Below, piece by piece: positions 9,326 to 18,201 of a stretch of 64,000 nt of DNA. A model generated the notes under the pieces. The model had not been told where the DNA came from. It saw only the letters and a program-made list of their open reading frames with translations, and made no database searches. The DNA is from Planosporangium thailandense. GTDB taxonomy: Bacteria; Actinomycetota; Actinomycetes; Mycobacteriales; Micromonosporaceae. The stretch's first letter is position 1, and every line of letters starts with the position of its first letter. The translations under genes and the position numbers were made by a program. The DNA lies in NCBI RefSeq assembly GCF_011947195.1, contig NZ_JAATVY010000014.1, positions 96,250 to 160,249 of the forward strand. The letters are read 5' to 3'.

Positions 9326-10507
9326 ATGGTGAGCTCGGAGCGAGTTTTCCTTGTTGACGGGGCCCGGACCCCGGTGGGCAGTTTCGGTGGCGCGTTCAAG
9401 GACGTGCCGGCGCACGAACTCGGGGCGACCGCTGTCAGGGTGGCGCTGTCCCGGGCGGGCGTGCCCGCCGAGGCTGTCGACGAGGTGGTGATGGGCTGCA
9501 TCGGCCAGGTTGGCCCGGACGCGTACAACGCGCGCCGGGTCGCGTTGGCCGCCGGTCTGCCGGTCGCCACTCCGGCGTACACGGTGAACCGGTTGTGCGG
9601 CAGCGGGTTGCAGGCGATCTGGTCAGCGGCGATGCAGTTGCGGTGGGGTGACGCGGACATCGTGGTCGCGGGTGGGGACGAGAATATGACGCGGATGCCG
9701 TTCTACGACTTCAGCGCCCGGTCGGGTTACCGGCTTGGTGACCGCACCCTGGTCGACGGCACGGTGATGATGCTGACCGACCCGTTCCACGGCATCCACA
9801 TGGGCGTCACCGCGGAGAACGTGGCCCGCAAGTACGGCGTCTCGCGGCAGGCCCAGGACGAGTTCGCGGTGGAGTCGCAGCGACGCGCGGCGTCGGAGGC
9901 GGCCGCGGAGGCCTTCGCGGAGGAGATCGTCGCTGTCGAGGTCGGTGGGCGCAAGCCGGTGACGGTCGACCGGGACGAGCACCCCAGGCCCGGAACGACG
10001 CTGGAGGTGCTGGCCGGGCTGCGGCCTGCGTTCGAAACGGGCGGTACGGTCACGGCGGGCAACGCGTCGGGAATCAACGACGGCGCCGCCGCGGTGGTGC
10101 TGGCCCGGGAGTCCGTCGCCGCGCAGCGGGGGCTGACCGCGCTGGTGAGCCTGGAGGCGGTGGCGACTGCGGCGATGGAGCCGGAACTGATGGGCTATGC
10201 CCCGGTGCCGGCGTTGAAGCAGCTGTTCGACAAGACGGGCACCAGCGCCCGAGACATCGACGTGGTTGAGCTCAACGAGGCGTTCGCGGCCCAGGCGGTG
10301 GCTGTAATCCGGGACGCGGGGCTGGACCCGGAGCGGACCAACCCGTACGGCGGGGCCATCGCGCTCGGCCACCCGGTCGGCGCCACCGGCGCGATCCTCG
10401 CCCTGCGGGTGGCCAAGCACCTGACCCGCACCGACGGGGAGCTCGGCATCGTCACGATGTGCATCGGCGGGGGGCAGGCCATGGCCGCCCTCTTCCGCCG
10501 GGTATGA
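9326..10507 (+). CDS. Thiolase (acetyl-CoA C-acyltransferase)
   Basis: The 393-residue product is a complete thiolase: GARTPVGSFGGAFKD at the N-terminus, nucleophilic Cys at about residue 91 in NRLCGSGLQA, ELNEAFAAQA, the catalytic His in ALGHPVGATGA, and the second active-site Cys in MCIGGGQ near the C-terminus. It cleaves 3-ketoacyl-CoA with CoA (beta-oxidation) or runs in the condensing direction. ATG 9326 and GTG 9329 are both possible; GGAGG at 9318-9322 is better spaced for GTG 9329. It leads a plus-strand run of hydratase and dehydrogenase genes, so degradation is the likely direction. Confidence 0.95.
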   Translation: MVSSERVFLVDGARTPVGSFGGAFKDVPAHELGATAVRVALSRAGVPAEAVDEVVMGCIGQVGPDAYNARRVALAAGLPVATPAYTVNRLCGSGLQAIWSAAMQLRWGDADIVVAGGDENMTRMPFYDFSARSGYRLGDRTLVDGTVMMLTDPFHGIHMGVTAENVARKYGVSRQAQDEFAVESQRRAASEAAAEAFAEEIVAVEVGGRKPVTVDRDEHPRPGTTLEVLAGLRPAFETGGTVTAGNASGINDGAAAVVLARESVAAQRGLTALVSLEAVATAAMEPELMGYAPVPALKQLFDKTGTSARDIDVVELNEAFAAQAVAVIRDAGLDPERTNPYGGAIALGHPVGATGAILALRVAKHLTRTDGELGIVTMCIGGGQAMAALFRRV

Positions 10508-10521
10508 GGAAGGAGGAGTCC

Positions 10522-11283
10522 GTGGCCGACAGCATCCGGTACGCCGTCCCCGGCAACGTCGCCCGCATCACCCTCAACCGTCCGGAGGTGTCCAACGCCG
10601 TCGACCTGCCCACCGCGTACGCGTTCGAGGCCGCGGTAGCCCGCGCCGGTGCGGATGACGACGTGCGGGCGGTCCTGCTCACCGGGACCGGTCCACGGTT
10701 CTGCGCGGGTGGCGACCTCGCAGCGATGGCGGCCGCCGAGGACCCCGCCGGCTACGTGCGCGAACTGGCCCTGGTGCTCGACCGGGGCCTGCGGCGCCTG
10801 GCCGCGCTGCCCAAACCAGTCGTCGCCGCCGTGCACGGAGCGGTCGCCGGCGCGGGCCTGGGCGTCGTCCTCGGCGCGGACCTCGTGGTGGCCGCCCGCT
10901 CGACGAAGTTTGCCTTCGCCTACACCGGCGTGGGACTGACCCCGGACTGCGGCGTGTCCGCGTTGCTGCCCCGGGCGATCGGGCAGCAGCGCGCCCTGCA
11001 GATGGCGCTCACACCACGCCCGCTCGGCGCCGAGCAAGCACGGGACTGGGGACTGATCGCCGACGTCGTGGACGACGAGGTGGCCGTGCCGCAGGCGACA
11101 GCGATCGCGGAACACCTCGCCGCCGGCCCGACCACTGCCTACGGCGAGGCCAAACGGTTGCTGCGCACCGGCTGGGAAGCGTCGCCTGAGGACATCTCAC
11201 GGGACGAAGCCGACACCATCGCACGTCTCCTCGCAGGCCCCGAGGCCTCCGCCCTCATCGACGCGTTCCTCAGCCGTTCCTGA
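10522..11283 (+). CDS. Enoyl-CoA hydratase/isomerase family protein
   Basis: The protein (253 residues from the GTG at 10522, preceded by AGGAGG) is a crotonase-fold enzyme. The oxyanion-hole segments are FCAGGDLAAM and VHGAVAGAGLGVVLGADLV. The region that carries the second catalytic acid reads GVGLTPDCGVSALLPRAIG, with Asp where classical hydratases have Glu, as in PaaG-type isomerases (SPDSG). So it may be a ring- or double-bond isomerase rather than a plain hydratase. An ATG at 10504 would overlap the thiolase stop but is badly spaced from the ribosome-binding site. It sits 14 bp after the thiolase and is probably co-transcribed. Confidence 0.9.
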   Translation: MADSIRYAVPGNVARITLNRPEVSNAVDLPTAYAFEAAVARAGADDDVRAVLLTGTGPRFCAGGDLAAMAAAEDPAGYVRELALVLDRGLRRLAALPKPVVAAVHGAVAGAGLGVVLGADLVVAARSTKFAFAYTGVGLTPDCGVSALLPRAIGQQRALQMALTPRPLGAEQARDWGLIADVVDDEVAVPQATAIAEHLAAGPTTAYGEAKRLLRTGWEASPEDISRDEADTIARLLAGPEASALIDAFLSRS

Positions 11284-11339
11284 GTGGACGGGCGAGGCGG
11301 CAGACCGGACCAGGAAACACCGATCAGTATGGAGAATCA

Positions 11340-12098
11340 ATGTACGTCGAGAACACTGCCGCCATCGTGACCGGAGGCGCCTCCGGGCTGGGGGCGGCCA
11401 CGGCCCAGGCGCTCGCCAAGCGCGGCGCGAAGGTCTTCGCCTTCGACCTGCCCGCCAGCATCGAGACGGCGCAGGGCGGCGACGGCATCGAGTACGTCGC
11501 GGTCGACGTCACCGACCCGGACCAGGTCAGGTCCGCGGTGGCTCAGGCGGCCGGCTCGGGCCAACCGCTGCGAACCGTCGTCAACTGCGCCGGCATCGGC
11601 CCATCGATGCGTATCCTCGGCAAGAAGGGCGTCCACGACCTGGCCCTGTACGCCAAGGTCGTCCAGATCAACCTCGTCGGTTCCTTCAACGTCCTCGCCC
11701 TGGCCAGCGAGCGCATCGCGGAGACCGAAGCCGACGAGCACGGACAGCGCGGCGTCATCATCAACACCGCCTCTGTCGCCGCCTACGAGGGCCAGGTCGG
11801 TCAGGCCGCCTACTCTTCGTCGAAAGGCGGCGTCGTCGGGCTGACCCTTCCCGCAGCCCGGGACCTGGCGCAGTACGGCATCAGGGTGTGCACTATTGCC
11901 CCCGGCATCGTCGACACGCCGATGCTCGCCACCGTCTCCGAGGAGTTCCGTGCAGGCCTCGCCGCCGGGGTGCCGTTCCCCAACCGCCTGGCCCGCCCCG
12001 ACGAATACGCCCAACTCGCCATGGCGATCATCGACCACGACTACCTCAACGGCGAGACCATCCGGATGGACGGCGCCCTGCGGATGAGCCCGCGCTAG
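11340..12098 (+). CDS. HSD10-like SDR (type II 3-hydroxyacyl-CoA dehydrogenase)
   Basis: This 252-residue SDR has TGGASGLGAATAQAL, FAFDLP (an acidic residue after strand 2, favouring NAD), NCAG, and AYSSSKGG (Tyr-x-x-x-Lys). The C-terminus (CTIAPGIVDTPML, then FPNRLARPDEYAQL and NGETIRMDGALRM) closely resembles HSD17B10/short-chain 3-hydroxyacyl-CoA dehydrogenase. It would oxidise the product of the adjacent hydratase before thiolysis. GGAG is found eight bases before the ATG. It ends well before the next gene, after a non-coding stretch. Confidence 0.9.
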   Translation: MYVENTAAIVTGGASGLGAATAQALAKRGAKVFAFDLPASIETAQGGDGIEYVAVDVTDPDQVRSAVAQAAGSGQPLRTVVNCAGIGPSMRILGKKGVHDLALYAKVVQINLVGSFNVLALASERIAETEADEHGQRGVIINTASVAAYEGQVGQAAYSSSKGGVVGLTLPAARDLAQYGIRVCTIAPGIVDTPMLATVSEEFRAGLAAGVPFPNRLARPDEYAQLAMAIIDHDYLNGETIRMDGALRMSPR

Positions 12099-12485
12099 GA
12101 ACCTCCTGGGTGACGTCGCGCCGGTCGCCGCCGGTGAGACTGACGGCCGGAGCGATCCGCGCCGTCGGCGCTCACCTGGTGTTTCAGGCCGGTTCTGACG
12201 CGGTCGACCCGGCTCGGATTTTGCGGTCGTGCCTGAGCGCCCGGACATGGGATGAGTCGATTACCGCTCTGGGCCGGTCGAGCGTGTGCGCGGCGTGCGA
12301 CTCGGCCAGCAGGACCTCGTGCGGAGGTTGCCGCATGCCGGCGGCGCGCCATTTGGCCAGCCGCCCCGCACGTCAGTTTGCCACTGTTCACTCGGGCAGG
12401 TCAGCGAGGCGTGCTTCGAAATCGGCGGCCAGTGCCGCCGCAACGCGTGACGCCGGTCGGGTGTCACCTGCAGGGAGGCGTGAGT
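12099..12485. other. 387-bp gap, no gene recognised
   Basis: Open frames exist on both strands but none has an actinobacterial ribosome-binding site, family motifs or continuous coding character. The last bases (GGGAGG at 12473-12478) are the ribosome-binding site of the next gene. A promoter for the dehydrogenase may lie here but I cannot identify one. Confidence 0.5.
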
Positions 12486-13343
12486 GTGAAGAAGATTGGT
12501 GTGGCCGGTTGCGGGTTGATGGGCGCCGGCATCGCCGAGGTGTCCGCCCGCGCGGGACTGGACGTGGTGGTGGTCGAGTCGAGCCAGGCGGCGGCGGATG
12601 CGGGCCGCGAGCGGCTGGCCGCGTCGCTGCGCCGCGCCGAGGCCAAGGGCAAGATCCCGGACGCGGCGGCGGTGCTGGACCGGATAGACGTGGTCACCGA
12701 CCTTGAGGCCCTGGCGGACCGGGAGATCGTGGTGGAGGCGATCGTCGAGGACGAGGCCGCGAAGGTGGAGTTGTTCGGGAAGCTCGACCGGATCGTGACC
12801 GCTCCGGACGCGGTCCTGGCGTCGAACACCTCCTCGATTCCGATCATGAAGCTGGCGGTGGCGACGTCCCGCCCGAGCCAGGTGCTCGGTCTGCACTTCT
12901 TCAACCCGGTGCCGGTGCTGTCCCTGGTGGAGTTGGTGCCGAGCCTGCTGACCGATCCGGAGGTGGCTGAGCGGGTGCGCGGGTTCGCCCGCGACACGCT
13001 GGGCAAGCACGTCATCCACTCGCAGGACCGGGCGGGGTTCGTGGTCAACGCGCTGTTGATCCCGTTCCTGCTGTCGGCGGTCCGGATGGTGGAGTCCGGG
13101 TTCGCCACCCCCGAGGACGTTGACGAGGGTTTCGTGCGTGGCTGCGCCCACCCGCAGGGGCCCCTCGCTTTGGCGGATCTCATCGGCCTGGACACCACCA
13201 AGGCGGTGGCCGACTCGCTGTACGAGGAGTTCAAGGAGCCGCTGTACGCGCCGCCGCCGCTGCTGGCCCGGATGGTCGACGCCGGGCTGCTCGGCCGTAA
13301 GTCCGGGCGCGGCTTCTACCGCTACGGGGAGGGTCGGCGGTGA
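12486..13343 (+). CDS. 3-hydroxybutyryl-CoA dehydrogenase family protein
   Basis: The 285-residue product starts with the NAD Rossmann motif IGVAGCGLMGAGIAEV, has EAIVEDEAAKVELF and SNTSSIPIMKLA, and the catalytic His and Asn in LHFFNPVPVLSLVELV. The C-terminal domain contains GFVVNALLIPFLLSAVRM and ends in GLLGRKSGRGFYRY, all as in FadB2/Hbd. It oxidises (S)-3-hydroxyacyl-CoA with NAD. The GTG at 12486 lies 7 bp after GGGAGG; the longer frame from 12252 was rejected. The stop overlaps the start of the broken acyl-CoA dehydrogenase by 4 bp, the usual coupled arrangement. Confidence 0.92.
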   Translation: MKKIGVAGCGLMGAGIAEVSARAGLDVVVVESSQAAADAGRERLAASLRRAEAKGKIPDAAAVLDRIDVVTDLEALADREIVVEAIVEDEAAKVELFGKLDRIVTAPDAVLASNTSSIPIMKLAVATSRPSQVLGLHFFNPVPVLSLVELVPSLLTDPEVAERVRGFARDTLGKHVIHSQDRAGFVVNALLIPFLLSAVRMVESGFATPEDVDEGFVRGCAHPQGPLALADLIGLDTTKAVADSLYEEFKEPLYAPPPLLARMVDAGLLGRKSGRGFYRYGEGRR

Positions 13344-14185
13344 GCGCAGCGACGTTCGATTTGTTCAAACTTCCCGACGACTACGAAGAGTTGCGGGCCG
13401 CGGTCCGCGCCGTCGCAGAAAACAAGATCGCCCCGTACGCGCGGACGTCGATGAACAGTCGCGGTTCCCGATCGAAGCCTATGACGCGCTGCGGGCGGCG
13501 GACTTCCACGCCCCACACATCGGCGAAGAGTACGGCGGCGTTGGAGCGGACGCCGTGGCCACCTGCATCGTCATCGAAGAGGTCGCCCGCGCCTGCGCGT
13601 CCTCCTGACGAGGGCTTTTCGTTCGGCGAGCCGGAGCGCAAGCTTGGCATCAAGGGCTCTCCCACCCGGGAGTTGTTCTTCGACAACGTTCGGATCGGCG
13701 ACGACCGCAGGGTCGGCGAGGTCGGCGACGGCCTGAAAATTGCTCTCCGAACGCTCGACCACACCAGGGTGACGATCGGTGCGCAGGCGGTGGGCATCGC
13801 CCGGGGCGCTCTGGACCACGCCCTCGCGTACGTCAAGCAACGCCGGCAGTTCGGCAAGGCGGTCGCCGAGTTCCAGGGCATTCAGTTCATGCTCGCCGAC
13901 ATGGCCATGACCCTCGCCGCGGCGCGCCAGATGGTGTACGCGGCGGCCGCCAAATCCGAACGCGCCGACCCGGACCTGTCGTTCTTCGGAGCCACCGCCA
14001 AGTGCTACGCCTCCGACGTGGCGATGCGGATCACCACCGACTCCGTCCAACTGCTCGGCGGTTACGGCTACGTCAAGGACTACCCACTTGAGCGCATGAT
14101 GCGCGACGCGAAGATCACCCAGATCTACGAGGGCACCAACCAGGTGCAGCGCATCGTGATGGCACGGCAGCTCCTCAAGGGTTAG
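13340..14185 (+). pseudogene. Acyl-CoA dehydrogenase with frameshift and internal deletion
   Basis: The start is normal (GTG at 13340, overlapping the previous stop; LPDDYEELRAAVRAVAENKI). At about 13440 the frame shifts: the family sequence continues one frame over as DVDEQSRFPIEAYDALRAAD and EEYGGVGAD to a stop at 13608. Then the original frame resumes with DEGFSFGEPERKLGIKGSP through the C-terminal helical domain, including the catalytic-base region IYEGTNQVQRIVMARQL. Between the ACASS and DEGFSFG segments roughly 100 residues of the mid beta-domain, which contributes to flavin and substrate binding, are missing. Unless a second enzyme substitutes, the local beta-oxidation set lacks its first step. 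Confidence 0.88.
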
Positions 14186-14220
14186 GAGAGCACGCGTTTC
14201 CGCAGGCCAGAGCCATCATA

Positions 14221-14782
14221 GATCGCTTCGGGGGCACATGGGCCGACCAGTCGGCGGGGCCCGGGCCGCACCACCTGGGCGCCCCGCGGGCACACCCCGA
14301 TCCTGCGCCATCACATGGGCCATCGCGAGAACCTGTCGGTGGTCGGGCTGATCTGCTTCCACCCCGACGGCCGACGGGTACGACTACTCGTCGGCCACGT
14401 TCCTGTACCTACACCACCGCCAGCCTGATTGCCGTCCTGCAACGGCTACCCGGACTCGTCGGTGGCGTCCCGGTCATCCTGGTCGGGGACAACCTGGCCG
14501 CGCACCGCAGCCGGCAGATGAACGACTGGCTGGTCGGGCAGACCGCCTGGCTGCAGGTCGTGCGGCTGCCCGGCTACGCTCCCGAGCTCAACCCCGTCGA
14601 GGACTGTGGTCCGCGCGCAAGGGCCACGACCTGGCCAACTACGCCGCCACCAACCTCACCGACCTGTGGCGCGCCGCCCATCGCGGCCTGCGACGCATCC
14701 GCAGCAACTCCGCTCTACCGTGGTCGTTCCTCGACCGAACCGGACTCACCATCCCATCAACCGAACCATGAAAGCTCTTTAG
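14221..14782 (+). pseudogene. IS630-family transposase remnant
   Basis: Short frames read LVGDNLAAHRSRQMNDWL (second Asp of the DDE triad) and LPGYAPELNPVED (Glu of the triad with the PELNPVE signature), followed after a frameshift by KGHDLANYAATNLTDLWRA. Upstream, TWAPRGHTPILRHH and VVGLICFHPDGR belong to the same family. At least three frame changes and an internal stop separate these parts, and the N-terminal helix-turn-helix half is missing. No terminal inverted repeats were identified. Confidence 0.85.
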
Positions 14783-14844
14783 AACAGCTTCGAGATAGCC
14801 GTTCGTCCATTCCCCGGGCGTGATCAGCATGCTCTACTCGCTTC

Positions 14845-15174
14845 ATGATGAGGAGGCCCTCGTTTGCGAGGCTTGTGCTGGTAGGTGGGTACGTAGGCAT
14901 CACCGTTGCCGTCGTCCTGGTCGCGGTTAACAGTCCGACGCTGCTCACTCCGACCGGCATCGCGGCGTTTGTCCTTGCCCCATTGGCCATCATTGGCGTG
15001 ACGGTCGCGAGCTTCGCTATCGGCCTTCCGTGGGTGTTGGGGCTTACGAACGCCGACCCCGTCTACTACGGCGACGCCTGGATCAATCTCATCGCGGTTG
15101 CCCTGGCCGCCGCCAACGCAGGTGCGTACGTGTGGCTCATCAAGCGGCTCCGAAACACGTCTACTGAGGGCTGA
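14845..15174 (+). CDS. Small membrane protein, unknown function
   Basis: A 109-residue protein with three predicted transmembrane helices: RLVLVGGYVGITVAVVLVAV (about residues 9-28), AAFVLAPLAIIGVTVASFAI (40-60) and LIAVALAAANAGAYVWLI (81-100). The C-terminus is charged (KRLRNTSTEG). I do not recognise a named family. It lies among insertion-sequence debris but has continuous membrane-protein coding character, so it is probably a real gene. Confidence 0.6.
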   Translation: MMRRPSFARLVLVGGYVGITVAVVLVAVNSPTLLTPTGIAAFVLAPLAIIGVTVASFAIGLPWVLGLTNADPVYYGDAWINLIAVALAAANAGAYVWLIKRLRNTSTEG

Positions 15175-15413
15175 GGCGCAAGGCGGTTCGTCGACACGAA
15201 ACAGTCAGCAGCAAGTCAGCGAACGCGATGCTCACTTGTGCTCCTGGATGACGTGGACGCTCTGGCGAGCTGTAGGAGCCAGCACCGCACGACAGCGAAC
15301 GACAACGAGTCGCAGCCCGGATCGACGTTCACGCGGAAGAGGTCGGGCAGCTGTGGCAGGCGCAGCGCCTCGTGGCATAGCCCGGCGGCTACGGGGATGC
15401 CGGACTGCGCCGA

Positions 15414-15448
15414 GGACCAGTTGGGGACCACACGTCGTGCGCGATGCC
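15414..15448. repeat. 35-bp copy of a sequence also present at 35577-35611
   Basis: The segment GGACCAGTTGGGGACCACAC and the 15 bases after it match 35577-35611 at 32 of 35 positions. A second short match follows in both places: CAACGTCCTGGGGTCAAGG at 15519-15537 and nearly the same at 35627-35646. At 35.6 kb this lies beside a tRNA-end-like site and an integrase fragment, so this copy may be a leftover element end. The rest of 15175-15535 has no recognisable gene. Confidence 0.6.
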
Positions 15449-15535
15449 GAACGTGCAGCACCTCTCGGCACGTCAGTCGGGGCGGCATACCGCGTTTGAC
15501 GTGCGGCAACGTGTAACGCAACGTCCTGGGGTCAA

Positions 15536-15812
15536 GGGGTCGTCGGGCCCGCGGCCACTTCCCGAACGAGGCCGCCGCGTACCGCACGACGGATGCGGGC
15601 GTTGACCGACTCGATGGCGTTGGTCGAACACACGACCTTACGAATTTCGGCGTCGAAGGCCAGGAACGGTACGAACTCCGCCCAAGCCTGCTCCCACAAC
15701 CGCACGATAGCCGGATATTTGCCGCCCCAGGCCTCAGCGAACTCGGCGAACCGCGCCCTCGCGGCGGCTTCGGTGGGGGCAGTGTAGACCGGTCGCAGCG
15801 CCTTGGCGATGG
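15536..15812 (-). pseudogene. IS256-family (mutator type) transposase fragment
   Basis: The minus strand encodes, across one frameshift, AIAKALRPVYTAPTEAAARA, LWEQAWAEFVPFLAFDAEIR and CSTNAIESVNARIRRAVR. The last is the signature around the catalytic Glu of IS256-family transposases. Only about 90 of roughly 400 residues remain. The fragment starts exactly where the HNH-like gene loses its own sequence (about 15812), showing that the element or its deletion truncated that gene. Confidence 0.85.
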
Positions 15813-16321
15813 CGCCAGGCGATGTCCTGGATGACCGGCCACAGCTGGGCGAGGCCGGCGCTCGTCTCGACCCCGACCTGCGAAGCAGGCAGCGGCTCCA
15901 TTGCTGCGCGTCGATCGTACAGCGCCCTATACTCCTGCGCCGGCAGACTGTACCCGCCTTCCCGCTCCTCCTCCGAGGACATGAGCATGGCCACGAGCAC
16001 GGTCTTCTCCAACCATGCGGCGATTCGCCCCTGGCCAGCTTGAGCGATGTTTCCCGGTTCCCCGAGGATGAGCGGCGTCAGCACACGCTTCGCGACGTCC
16101 TCAAGCCGGCTCATCCAGCCGTTGTTACATGGCCCGCAGACATCACGAACTTTACGGTTGAACGGCGGAGTCACACCGATATTGCGCCCGATCCGGTTCA
16201 ACGGCCCCGTCGTAAGGGCCACCGGATCAAGCTTGAGACCGATCCGAGACAGCCAGTCACCCAGCACATGCTCGCCGGTCAGCTTCCCAACTGCCCCGCA
16301 GAAGGGACAGGTCGCAGGCAC
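15813..16321 (-). pseudogene. HNH-endonuclease-like protein, 3' end replaced by IS256 fragment
   Basis: From a GTG at 16321 the frame begins MPATCPFCGAVGKLTGEHVL, followed by RDVCGPCNNGWMSRLEDVA. The paired CxxC / EHV and CxxCNN motifs are those of HNH-type zinc-containing nucleases or related defence-associated proteins. Native sequence runs for about 169 residues to LAQLWPVIQDIAWRHR, then the open frame (to 15734) reads out-of-frame IS256 sequence. The C-terminal part of the native protein is lost. Whether the truncated protein is still active is unknown. Confidence 0.6.
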
Positions 16322-16444
16322 GACACCTCGCCTTCAACAGCGCGCCAAACTAGGAGATCCCCTGCGTCAGGTGAATTCGTAACCTGCACCGATCCAACCA
16401 GCATCGCTGCCAGTAGGCGACGGTCGGGTGCCTCGGACCGCACG

Positions 16445-17662
16445 TCAGGATGCTGACAATGCGCGGACTGCGACGCGCGTCGGGACGTGCGGTCGGCCCC
16501 CGGCGACCACCAGCCGCGCCTGGCGCAGCGCGTCCAGGTCGGTGAGCGGATCGCCGTCGACGACCAGGACATCGGCGCGGTATCCGGCGGCGAGCCGGGC
16601 GGTCTCCGCCGCGATCCCGAGTGCCTCGGCGGTAGACACCGTCGTCAGTTCGATCACATGCTCTCGGGAGAAGCCCAGGTACTCGAAGAACTCCAGACTG
16701 CCCACCGGGTTGTCGAAGACCGCGTGCGGCACCCCGGCGTCGGTGCCGGCCAGCAGACCGACGCCGTGATCGTGCAGCCAGCGGTACCGGTCGAACATCA
16801 CCTTGGCACGTTCGGTGCCGAACCGTTCCGCAAACCTGCGCCAGTTCGGGCTGGCCGCCGGGCAGACCCGGATCCCCTTGGCCGCCATCTCGATGGCGAG
16901 ATCTTCCCGGACGTCGAAGCCGCCGTCGGCCATCCAGGTGCAGTGCTCGATGGTGTCGACGCCGGCGGTGACGGCGGCTGCGATCCCGTCGGTGCCGTGG
17001 GCGTGCGCGGCGACAGGGAGGCCCGCCGCTCGTGCCTCCTCGACCACCACGGCGAGTTCGGCCGCGCTGAACTGGGTCGCCCAGATCGGCGGCCCGCTCT
17101 TGGTGAGCCCGCCGCCGGTCACCATTACCTTGACCACCGCGGCGCCGGCGCTGGCGTTGCGGCGGACCAGGTCGCGGATCGCGTCCTCGCCGTCGACCTC
17201 GCCACCGAGGAACCCGCAGTGCCCGCCGGGTGAGGTCAGCGGCATGCCGGCGGCGAGGACGCGTGGGCCGGGCAGGGTGCCGGACTCGATCGCCCGGCCG
17301 AGCTGTATGGCCAGCCCGTGGCGGTCGCCCAGATCCCGCACGGTGGTCACTCCGCTGTCCAGTAGCTGTCGTGCCCGGCCGGCCATGCCCAGCAGCAGGT
17401 CGGTGTCGCTGCTGGCGTGCAGGGCACCGACAGGGTCGGAGCTTGCGTCGAAGGCGAGGTGGACGTGTCCGTCGATCAATCCCGGTAGCACGGTACCGTC
17501 TGGAAAGGAGAGTACTGCGACGTCGGGCGCGGCGGTCGCGAGTACCTCCGGTTCGGTGCCGACGGCGACGATCGTGTCGTCGCGGATCAGCACCGCGCCG
17601 TCCTTGATCCGCTGTCCAGCCGGTCCGAGCAGTGCCTGACCCGCGCAGATCAGCAGCTCCAT
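16445..17662 (-). CDS. Amidohydrolase family protein (imidazolonepropionase/prolidase-like)
   Basis: This 405-residue metal-dependent hydrolase has the N-terminal beta-sandwich (MELLICAGQALLGP), the metal-binding HxH in LPGLIDGHVHLAFDA, a second His in VAAHAHGTDGI, another in TIEHCTWM, and the metal Asp in LLAGTDAGVPHAVF. The C-terminus (GYRADVLVVDGDPLTDL) is typical. These enzymes hydrolyse cyclic amides or X-Pro-type bonds; the substrate is not predictable. The ATG at 17662 follows GGGAGGG. It is the last gene of the minus-strand run XRE-ImmA-MAB_1171c-F420 reductase-amidohydrolase, starting 37 bp after the reductase gene. Confidence 0.88.
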   Translation of the reverse strand: MELLICAGQALLGPAGQRIKDGAVLIRDDTIVAVGTEPEVLATAAPDVAVLSFPDGTVLPGLIDGHVHLAFDASSDPVGALHASSDTDLLLGMAGRARQLLDSGVTTVRDLGDRHGLAIQLGRAIESGTLPGPRVLAAGMPLTSPGGHCGFLGGEVDGEDAIRDLVRRNASAGAAVVKVMVTGGGLTKSGPPIWATQFSAAELAVVVEEARAAGLPVAAHAHGTDGIAAAVTAGVDTIEHCTWMADGGFDVREDLAIEMAAKGIRVCPAASPNWRRFAERFGTERAKVMFDRYRWLHDHGVGLLAGTDAGVPHAVFDNPVGSLEFFEYLGFSREHVIELTTVSTAEALGIAAETARLAAGYRADVLVVDGDPLTDLDALRQARLVVAGGRPHVPTRVAVRALSAS

Positions 17663-17699
17663 GCCCTGTCCCTCCCTGTCTACCCGTAGTTTCACGTGG

Positions 17700-18173
17700 T
17701 CAGTCGGCTTCCGGCTCGAGCCGGAAGATCGCCAGTTGGTCGGTGTGCTGTCGAATCTCGGACACCGGTGCGTCGGGCCGGAACGGCCACTGGTTGGTGG
17801 GCCGGTCCAGCTTGCGCAGGTAGGCGGCGACGACGGGGGCTGCTTCGTCGCCGTCGACGAGCACGGCCCGGTGATCGGGCACCGGGTCGCGTTCGACCCG
17901 ACAGTTCCCGGCGGCGAGGAGGTTACGCACCCAGTCGCGGCCACGGTGCGGCGCGCAGAGGTACCGCCGGCAGTCCAGCTGGGTCACCGCGATCGGGAAG
18001 GTCCGCAGCTGCCCGGAGTGGCGACCGCACACGTGGACCACGCGCAGCACGTAGCACTCCTCGGCGTACGGCTGCGGCTCGGCGGCCCGGATCCGGTCCA
18101 CCATCGCGGTGTTGAAGGCCCGCATCTCCTCGCGGGTCATCGTGGTCGGATCTGTGCGGCGCGGTTCGGTCAC
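17700..18173 (-). CDS. Deazaflavin (F420)-dependent nitroreductase family protein
   Basis: A 157-residue split-barrel protein starting from a GTG at 18173 (GGAG four bases upstream). It contains LRVVHVCGRHSGQLRTFPIA, with the T/S-G-R-x-S/T-G-x-x-R pattern, and PHRGRDWVRNLLAAGNCRV, with the GxDPxWVRNLxAxG pattern. Both are hallmarks of the Ddn/F420-dependent nitroreductase family (PF04075). Many members use F420H2 to reduce varied substrates. It lies between the MAB_1171c gene (28 bp) and the amidohydrolase and likely belongs to that transcription unit. Confidence 0.82.
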   Translation of the reverse strand: MTEPRRTDPTTMTREEMRAFNTAMVDRIRAAEPQPYAEECYVLRVVHVCGRHSGQLRTFPIAVTQLDCRRYLCAPHRGRDWVRNLLAAGNCRVERDPVPDHRAVLVDGDEAAPVVAAYLRKLDRPTNQWPFRPDAPVSEIRQHTDQLAIFRLEPEAD

Positions 18174-18201
18174 GGCTCTCCATCTTGGTTCGGTAGTGGT
18201 C

